The notes under the pieces were generated by a model. That model made no database searches and had not been told where the DNA came from. It was given only the letters and a program-made list of their open reading frames with translations. A stretch of 64,000 nucleotides of DNA, taken from positions 1 to 64,000 of the forward strand of contig KV423920.1 in the NCBI GenBank assembly GCA_001632435.1, written 5' to 3'. The stretch's first letter is position 1. Each line of letters opens with the position of its first letter. Below, one piece after another: positions 56,399 through 64,000 of the stretch. The DNA comes from Calocera cornea HHB12733. Taxonomy: Eukaryota > Basidiomycota > Dacrymycetes > Dacrymycetales > Dacrymycetaceae. A program made the translations under genes and the position numbers.

Positions 56399-57826
56399 AT
56401 GGAGAAGCTCGAGGGTCTCGGTTGGAGTACGCGCGCATGTTCACCCTCTGACAGACATCCCCTAACATTCTGTACCAATCTCGCAGTCTCCATCCTCAAT
56501 GTAGACTATAATCCCCGCGTACTCTACGTCTCAGATTCCCTCCTGTTCATCCTTGGTAAGCCTTCCACTTCATTCTATACAGCGCCAAATTAAGCTGTCC
56601 CAGGATGGACGCCAGAGGAGATGGTCGGTAATCCTATTCTGGACTACATCCACCCCAATGAGAACGAGAAAGCTCGGGCACTCATCATGTGCGTCCGCAG
56701 TCCGTAGTCGGGAGCTCCATCTCCCGACTGCTGTCGCGTTTCAAGACTGACAATCGCCCATCTTCGGGTATCTCCGCACAGCCACGCTATCATGCACGAT
56801 TCTGTGGCGGCGTTAACTTATCTGACAATGCGCCACAAAGACGGACACGAGGTTGTCGTTGTAAGCTCTTATAATTGCGTGTACGATGTAAGTCAGCCCT
56901 GTGTAGCGTCCATGATCTGACCTATGGCTCACCACGATACAGCGAGTCATATGCTCTGGATCCGTAGCTGTGCCCGGCCAAAAGGCGCGACGTAAGTCCC
57001 GCGCTACTGTGTTCTGGAATCCAGCGTTCTGATAGCCGCACTCAGTCCGCTCCTTGACCGCGAGTGAGTTCGTGCCTGTGACAGATATCCCACGCTCCCG
57101 TTATCAAGCCATGGTAGGCAACTATTTTTGACCCGGATCGCTCGGCTCACTCCACCTCACCAGCGCTGGGGGAAGCCCATCCACGGAGACCCCCTTCCAG
57201 CGGCGATGGCCATGCTGAAGAACCCTCCACCCTTTCCGCAGATGGAGAAGCGCACCTGCCTTCTCGTCAATCGGTTCACACGCGACAGCACCATCTACCA
57301 TTGCACCAACGACTTGTATCTGAATATCGATGAAGTTTGCGACCATTCTTTTTTCCATTACGTCCACCCCGATGACGATGAGAAAGTCCGCGAGATCATC
57401 AACTCTGCAAAGTCTTGGAATCGGCACGGCGACAGCGCGACTGACGGAGGCTTTGAATACTGCGTGTTCCGCCTTTTCCCGCAGGGCCGGCCCCTCATCA
57501 CTGAGCCACCCCGTCCAGTCAGAACGAACAAACGGTATGGATATCTTCGCTCGGATAATCAGATTTGGCTGACTCTGGGGAGCAGTCGTCGTTCCCGGTC
57601 TCCACCCGATGATCGCAAGAAGGGCGGAGGCGGAGCGTCCACCACCTCTCCTTCCAAGGGACGCACGGCGACGGATACGAAGCCTGTCAAAGACACTGCG
57701 CCGCAACTGCCAGAAGCCCCTCCTGAGTGCTTCACGATGGAAGGCGTCTTCTCGGCATGTTCCGACGGACTGATTATCGTTCTGCGTGAAGTCGACGGGG
57801 AGCCGGTCCCACCTGTAACCCTGTAA
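56399..57826 (+). CDS. Two-PAS-domain protein
   Basis: Seven exons (56399-56426, 56487-56555, 56604-56688, 56782-56887, 56943-56991, 57046-57113, 57164-57826) give 355 aa. PAS 1 covers roughly residues 10-95: ILNVDYNPRVLYVSDSLLFI, GWTPEEMVGNPILDYIHPNE, then MRHKDGHEVVVVSSYNCVYD. PAS 2 starts near residue 180: FTRDSTIYHCTNDLYLNIDE, CDHSFFHYVHPDDDEKVREI, then GGFEYCVFRLF. The C-terminus is Ser/Pro/Lys-rich without a GATA zinc finger, kinase or other output domain. PAS 1 lacks the GRNCRFLQ motif of LOV photoreceptors. A signalling or transcription co-regulator role is inferred from the fold only. Confidence 0.72.
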
Positions 57827-58761
57827 CTGCCCCTGAGACAACATATATACCCGCATGCAGACATGTATTCCCAGACCGCTGAATTTTGACCCGACACCAT
57901 TGATGTACACTAGTGTTGAATTTGCCCAATGTGACATCGTTCTGCCCGTGTAGCTGCCCACACGGACACCAGCGAGGCGGTGCCCGAAGTGCCCCTTTCC
58001 ATGCCCCTTTCCACGTACTTGCCGCCGGCTAGACCTCCGCTCTCACACTGGGATTTTGGTAGTCGAAGTCATGACGCGACACGCTTTGACAAAGACACTC
58101 GGTTCCCGTTGCGCGGGGAGTTGGCAAGCTAAAATTTAGCCGTATCAGTTTCGCTTCCGCTCGCGTTTGTGAGGAGGTGATCTGCCCGATATGGCAAGTC
58201 TCTTTGCCATATCAAGCCCGATTGATCCGCTGAAGGGCTGCGGTTACCAGCAACCGGGGAGCGAGTCTCATCGCCGGGTCACTCAAAGGCCAGTTGCCGT
58301 GTGGGATAAGTTTCCTGTCAGGACTCTTGTTCACTTTCCCGAACCTCCAGGGGCATTCCAAGCATCCGTTTGCACCAGGCTCAACGGAGCAGGATGACGG
58401 TACCGCTGGTTAGTCTGACGTCAGAAGTGCTGTCAGAGCTAGGAAGGGACAGCCTTCAAACGAGCCTTACAGGGATATCGGCACACTCTCCACAATCGAG
58501 ATTCACATCGATCCCTGTACGCAGCCGCACAGGGTGAATGATGCACTGCCTCGGACACAATTTCCCATATCCTTGCGCCGGCCATCTCAACGATTGTGTG
58601 GAATGTTCCCTAAAGTAAGGCGGCTGATGAGATAAAGACGAGCTCTATCAAGCCTCGGCAGCTCGTTTTCAGCCATGGGAGAGTGATGCCATGTTCAAAT
58701 TTCTTTCTTGCCTTGCGTCGTCTCAACCACATTAGAGTACACAGACCGGCGTCTAGCCATT
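57827..58761. other. Intergenic region between convergent genes
   Basis: About 0.9 kb between the 3' ends of the PAS-protein gene and the DPP III gene. No supported coding or repeat feature was seen. Confidence 0.5.
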
Positions 58762-61224
58762 TCAAATAGCTCTCTCGATAAAGCTCTGGATGACCCCCTC
58801 CGCACTAAGCGCATACTCCTTCAAAATGGCCTTCCCATTCTCAAGGAACGTGTTCGGCTGCACAAAGATCTTGCGTGGCTATCGCAATTCGTTGTCAGCT
58901 GGGAAGGTACAGACCACATCGTAATCCGCTCACCATCTTCTTGCTGATCACCAAGTCCCGCACGTCACCCAGCCAGGTGGAAGGAGGATTTGTCAGCTTC
59001 TCGTAAAACGCCCGGGCACCCTCGCCGTCAGCAATGCTCTTCCGGATTTGCAAATCGACGAGAAGCTTTCCGAACACGTCCTTCCCCTTACTCAAGACCG
59101 CATGTCGGTCGACCTAATCAGACGAGAAGCGTCAGCTCCGTCTCTACGCGGCCGGCACGGACATACCCGAAGAACAAGGTCTTCCAGGGTCCCATCAGCG
59201 GACCGTATCTCTTCCAATCGAGCAATACCCCCTTCGACCATGCAAAGTAACAAGCCCATACGAGCCTGCATGTGCGCCTGGAGATGCTTCTTGGCCGCTA
59301 CGTCATAGAATTCGAGACCACGGAGACCCGCATAGGCCATGGTGTGGTAAGTGATGTACTGCAGGTCTTGAATATCTTGCTCCTCAGTGTGGCCAAACAG
59401 TCTGAGAATGTCGCGGTCGAAAACGAGATACATGGCGGCTGCTTCGGCCCTGCACTCCTCGTGCGAGGATGAGCATGTGCCAAAGATCTGACCGTAGGTC
59501 TGGCCCGGCTTGTACCAAGTATCAACTGGCTTCCCGGTAAGGGGATTGATGGTTTTCTCCGGGTTAAAGTTCTTTGTTCCGTCCTCATTCTCCTTCATGA
59601 GCTTCCCCGAACCATGTCCGAGGAGTTCATGGTTCGCGACCTGGATGTTGAAGGCTTCGTCTTCGTACTTCTCCCGGAGTGGTTTGTCTTCTGGGGCTAC
59701 GAAGAAGTAAGGGTTGTTGGGTGTCTTTGCAGCCAGAATGTTCGCCAGAGAGACATTCTTAAAGCCGTACTTCTCCCGCACCTCGTAGTAGTTCTAAAGC
59801 AGGGACAGCTGATAAGGCTCGAACACCGTGGTCCGCAGGACGGGCACTTACCGGGATGTTGATGCCGGCGGGAATGCCACCAGTGGCGAAGTTCAGAACC
59901 TCGAGTGCGGTAAAGTCCGGCTTCTTGAATACATCCACCTCAAACGCCTCGCCCCACGGTAGTGTCGGCAGAATGCTAGGCGCCATTGCGACGAGCTTCT
60001 CATATTTTGCGCTCATCTCCTTGTTGACAATGGCCGTGAAACCCTCCCACTCGGCGCGTGCCGCAAAAGGGTCGACGTAGGCCTCGATGAAACCGATGTA
60101 CGATTCGACGACTGGGCCAATGTCTTTCACCCACTCGATAGAACCATCGATATGAGCCTTCATATCTCCAGTCTCCATGGACTTGATGTATCCGTCAAGC
60201 ATGCCCTCCTGATGCGCATTCGCAGCATACTTCTTCGCTTCTTTGAGCGCTGCTGCGACTCGGCTCATCTCCCCCGAAAAGTCACCGTACTGCACCGTGA
60301 CGCTGAGCTTCGTATTGCCAACGTCAACTGCGTGGGACTCGGACTTCTTCTCAGCGCTTGCGACCAGAATGATGTATTCCGAGGAGGAAATCTTCTTTAC
60401 ACGCGTGTTCAAGGCGTTGATGTCCAGCTTTTCGCACAGCTTTCCAACTTCATCGACCTCCTCGTCTGAAATGGTTTCCCCAAGGTAGTAGTTCGAGATA
60501 TGACCGGCCTGGCGTAGTTCAAGCACTATTCAAAGAACAGCTGGTATGGCGGGGACTTACTGAGGGTTTGCCGATCAGAAGCTGGGGCTCCGGCTCCAGC
60601 GACCAAACAAGGTCCTTGACCTAGCACAACCATGAGCCACGGGATCGGAAGCATGTACCAATTGCGCACCTCGCCCCACAACTTTGACACCAGACCAGCA
60701 TTGGGAGATGCCTTGATGATCTTCTCGAATGTCTGTACGGGGATCCGGGGGATGAACTTAGAGCCACCGAAACTGTACGGCATCAGCGGTTGTTCACTAT
60801 CTGGAGCAAAATGGCATACCTCTTGTAGTTAACGAGGTTCGAGAGCACCTGGCTGGTGTACTCCATGAACGCGGTCCAGTCGGCATCACTGACACCGCTC
60901 GCTTCCTTGATCTTCCCCAGGTCCCCAATCTTCGTCTTGTCCCCTGGCGTGGACAGCGACAGCACGAACAAATCATACAGCTTCTCCGCGTACGGTGTCC
61001 ATTGATTCATGATGACGCGGGTCCCCTCCCAGGATGCTACGGCCACATGTTAGTGTGGTTCACTGGATCAGGGACGGAAGGCACGCACCGCGGTTCAGCC
61101 AATGCGCGTACAGCTTCTCCTTCTCTGTCAGCATGCTATAAGCATGCCCGATAGACATTCCCGCGTAAGGCGGCTCCTGGTCCGCCAGGAAGCGACTCGC
61201 ATTGACACTTGCAGCGGTAGACAT
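58762..61224 (-). CDS. Dipeptidyl peptidase III (M49)
   Basis: Eight exons (61224-61089, 61036-60820, 60772-60670, 60620-60561, 60508-59852, 59793-59167, 59113-58934, 58878-58762) give 698 aa, close to the usual 680-740. The zinc motif HELLGH is at residues 446-451 and the second metal/active motif EECRAE at 503-508, the pair that defines peptidase family M49. The start MSTAASVNASRFLADQEPPY leads into SIGHAYSMLTEKEKLYAHWL. The enzyme removes N-terminal dipeptides from short peptides in the cytosol. All introns are 42-59 nt. The exon 4-5 join was chosen because the nearer acceptor at 60532 breaks the frame. Confidence 0.93.
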
Positions 61225-61706
61225 CGTGGCTTTCGCGAGTATTGGAGCTCGGTGTTCAATTGACGGTTGTTTCAAGTGGGTGGCAGGTCGTTTTCTATGC
61301 ACCGGTGCTTTGAGATAGTAGGACAATGGTCGATTTGTGTGACCGCTCGAGCTACGGATAATGCGCGCTGTACTCGTACGTGATACGAAGTCGACAAGGC
61401 AGAGCAGCATATACAACGCTGGAGTCTGCGCGTGGGCCGCCTGGTGACTGGAGGGCGATCGTGTGCAACCCTGACAGATCAGGGCGCGGGGACGTGTGTT
61501 ACTCCGGCACTGCCGGGCTGCGACAATCGTATAGAATTTATGTATTTGTGCTGTCAGAGCTGCGTAGAAAGATAGCATCGCATGGCGCAACACCAGCTAC
61601 CGGTGGATCGAGTACTTGTTTGGTTCGGATGTGAATGGCGGATCTAACGCCGTTATCGTGCCGGTCGCCTGGGTTATGCGAACTCTCTACTATAGCATTA
61701 CACAAG

Positions 61707-62780
61707 CTATGCTCCGGCTGAAGGAGGTGGATACTCCCTCTCCAGTGCTGTCACCACATCCTGAAATCGGCTGGCCTCGAACAGCATGACTCTTCCCCCC
61801 ATATCGAGACCAAACTCACCGCCTTCTCGTGGCAGGGCGTTCGTAAATGCATAGTCGTGTGCATATGATGATGCCTAGTCCGAATGTCAATGCAAACCAG
61901 AGAGGGAGGGGGCATGCTACCAACTTGTGAAATTAGGGTATCTTCTTCGTGATATGGGTATGTGAGGGATGCCCCTGCCGCAGCGGCAGCAGACTTTTTT
62001 TTGACCATCTTTGACTTTTTGGATGGAGGCGCAGGCTCGCCGTCCATAGGATCATCGCGGTCGGATGGTGCTCGGTATGTTCGTGATACAACGAGGAAAT
62101 GCGAGAACTTGAAGGGCTGCCCCTGCGTGAGTCTCGTCAGTACCTGCGAACACCGGCCCTGTGCAAAAGGGCGTACCTCGCCTGCTGCTGCTTGGATCTC
62201 CTGCCCAAGCATCTTCCACATTGGAGGAACAATTTGCACTGGCATGTTGATCAACCGCTCGCTGAATATCAGCCCCACATCGTGCCCTTCCCCTGCGGAC
62301 AGCAGCCCTTGTAATGTCTTGTGGAAGGTTGCATCGGCGGATGTTTTGGATAGTACATATTCTCCGATAGCTCGCACTGCTGGATTTGCCTGTAGTATTG
62401 TCAAATTCGGTATCAAGAGTGGCAGGGTAGCTAGACGTACCGCATGTACTCGCATGTTGACCACGCTTAGCACAGCTAGAGGGTCGCTCTCCTCGCCATC
62501 GAGCTTGACGGTGCTCCCCACATGCCCCTGAGATATTATGAGATCCGCCAGGTCTCTCAAGTTTAGTGGTTCAGCATCGGACTGGAAGAGTTGGATGAGG
62601 AGGCGATGAAATGCTTGGAAGTCGATCGGCTGAGGCGAGAAGAAGTCGAAGTCCAGCTGGATGATGCTCTGCAAACTATCGTGAGCTGGGGCCCGGATGG
62701 TCGGCTAGGAGGACTCGCACTTCAGCTGATGAGTCTCCGCTCTCATCGTCCGACATATGCTGCTCCTTTCTCTTAGGCAT
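61707..62780 (-). CDS. BCP1: BCP1/BCCIP family protein
   Basis: Five exons (62780-62721, 62668-62441, 62389-62177, 62122-61925, 61874-61707) give 288 aa, near the 283 aa of yeast Bcp1. It starts MPKRKEQHMSDDESGDSSAE, then has IIQLDFDFFSPQPIDFQAFH. The core contains LILISQGHVGSTVKLDG-like and GLIFSERLINMPVQIVPPMW segments and KFSHFLVVSRTY, and it ends in YAHDYAFTN and VMLFEASRFQDVVTAL. Introns 2 and 3 are multiples of three without stops, so they could be missed by simple ORF calling. Yeast Bcp1 acts in nuclear export of Mss4 and as a chaperone of ribosomal protein uL14 (Rpl23). Confidence 0.87.
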
Positions 62781-62863
62781 GTTGAGATAGTTGTATATTT
62801 GCAGCGAGCGCTCGAAATTTCGGCCCGGTTATGAAAACAAGCGCCTTCTTTGTGAAAGCTTCC

Positions 62864-63586
62864 GGCTTCGCGAAGGGGTAGGGATATTTTGCTGCATCCG
62901 AGCTGCACGCAGCTGCATCAAACTGCATGCCCATGTTACACCCCCTAATACTTCATTGTTCACTATTGCTGCAATAAATAATATTCAAGATGGGACTGTC
63001 AGGGATAGGTTCTCTCTGTATGAAACAGTGAATAATGCAATATTGCAATCTGCAGGGAGGCTTTAAGTTGTGCTCACCAATTCTTAGTGGCTGTATGTGC
63101 AGCTGCATCAATGCAGCTTCGACGCAGTTGGATGCAGCTGCATCCAGCTGCATCCAGCTGCATCCCCCTACTTCCAGGGTCCTAGTCCCACTCATTGGCA
63201 TGCACCTTCATCATCTTGCCATTGGCTCTCTAAAAGACACACTCTTTGATGGTAAAATATGTAAATAGAGCACAATACAGCACATATCCAAATAAATCCC
63301 AGTTCCTGCTGATATTACTTGTTGTACTGGCAGAACAAGTCACTTTCACTCACAATTCTGGGCTGTACTGAGAAAATCTTAGCACTGCCAAGGCAAAAGT
63401 GTTCTTTTCTTTAGGGTATTAGGCAGTAAGCTTGGGGTTTGGCATACTCAGACTATTTCTCAGAATGTGGCATAACTATATTTGGTGTCATTGTAAGAAA
63501 CCATGAAATGGCTGTGGGACTCGACGCAGCTGCATGCAGCTGCATGGACCCTGATGCAGCAATTCCTCCCAGCCCTTCGCGAAGCC
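62864..63586. mobile_element. Candidate non-autonomous element with TGCAGCTGCATC repeats
   Basis: Left end GGCTTCGCGAAGGGGTAGGG and right end, read inward, GGCTTCGCGAAGGGCTGGGA match in inverted orientation. Both are followed within 25 bp by GCTGCATC and a cluster of TGCAGCTGCATC words, including three in tandem at 63141-63167. The AT-rich interior has no coding capacity. I could not define a target-site duplication. It occupies the space between the divergent BCP1 and ARL starts. Confidence 0.6.
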
Positions 63587-63700
63587 AAGGAGCGAGGCGC
63601 GCGTCCCCTACGGTGACGTGCATACATTCGCCGCCACGGTCTCGTGCCGCATCTGACCCCGACAGAGAAGTGATCAACGTCGAAGTGACCATTCGATAAC

Positions 63701-64000
63701 ATGGGATGTGAGTGTATCCAATATGCTCTATCGATGGAGTTGAGTCTAATAGATCGAGCTAGTGACGTTCTCATCCCTGTGGGCACGTCTCTTCGGGGGT
63801 CCGGAGCTCAAGATCCTCATTCTGGGACTGGACAATGCTGGGAAGACAACCATCCTGGTACGCATGGAAGAGCTGCCCTGTTATTTCTCGAGCTGACCGA
63901 TGCTTCTAGTATCGAGTTACAGTATGTTTTCTTATTGCCTGAGCGATGCCCGTCCCTCAGTGCTCTCTGTAGATGGGCCAGGCTATCGAGACCGCACCGA
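63701..64000 (+). CDS. ARF-like small GTPase (ARL), 5' part
   Basis: Exons 63701-63707, 63763-63857, 63910-63921 and 63973-64000 (cut by the window end) encode [13 protein letters not shown], then [20 protein letters not shown] with the G1/P-loop GLDNAGKT, then [13 protein letters not shown]. Gly2 after the start Met fits N-myristoylation. The ETAP stretch leads toward the switch 1 region, which is outside the window. The sequence is ARL1/ARL5-like; the subtype cannot be fixed from this part. It would act in Golgi/endosome trafficking. Exon 1 encodes only two and a third codons. Confidence 0.85.
   Translation, partial: MGCECIQYALSMELSLIDRASDVLIPVGTSLRGSGAQDPHSGTGQCWEDNHPGTHGRAALLFLELTDASSIELQYVFLLPERCPSLSALCRWARLSRPHR

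Overview
This window is nuclear DNA from a filamentous basidiomycete fungus, most likely an agaricomycete. The genes are packed on both strands and split by many short introns (about 45-65 nt, GTNNGN...CTNAC...YAG). The sequence is GC-rich. It carries gene types typical of that group: a CxC5/CxC6 KDZ-associated gene, a Tnp2-type CACTA transposon, a PAS protein and an NRPS-like adenylation protein. No RNA genes were recognised. All exon models were read by eye from splice signals and frame continuity.

Layout. 0-3.6 kb: end of an unknown gene (+) and a five-exon CxC5/CxC6 gene (-). 4.4-5.9 kb: a nucleotide-sugar transporter. 7.8-16.0 kb: a possible small metabolic cluster made of a condensation/acetyltransferase-like enzyme (-), a free-standing adenylation protein (+) and a 101-aa antibiotic-biosynthesis-monooxygenase (ABM) fold protein in five small exons (+). 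16.13-26.65 kb: a structurally complete 10.5-kb CACTA element with CACTG...CAGTG ends, long inverted terminal repeats and an ATT target duplication. It carries a Tnp2 transposase and three accessory genes, and about a dozen copies of a palindromic motif, many of them inside introns.

27.2-39.1 kb is housekeeping: RPB1 (RNA polymerase II largest subunit, with a degenerate CTD and a GC-AG intron), GET1, mitochondrial ribosomal protein mL38 and an MFS transporter. 39.3-43.2 kb is a decayed zone holding a broken UTP18 copy and a broken MFS copy, in the order expected from a tandem duplication of the MFS-UTP18 pair. The relics have lost CpG sites, and a 238-bp MITE sits in the UTP18 relic. The intact UTP18 follows (43.2-45.3 kb).

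45.3-64 kb: a ZIP4/SPO22 meiotic gene, a PRP24/SART3 splicing factor, a small unknown membrane-like ORF, a two-PAS-domain protein, dipeptidyl peptidase III, BCP1, a 0.7-kb candidate non-autonomous element, and the first exons of an ARF-like GTPase cut by the window end.

The most novel material is the CACTA element with its intron-resident palindromes, and the duplicated, CpG-depleted MFS-UTP18 relic with its datable MITE insertion.
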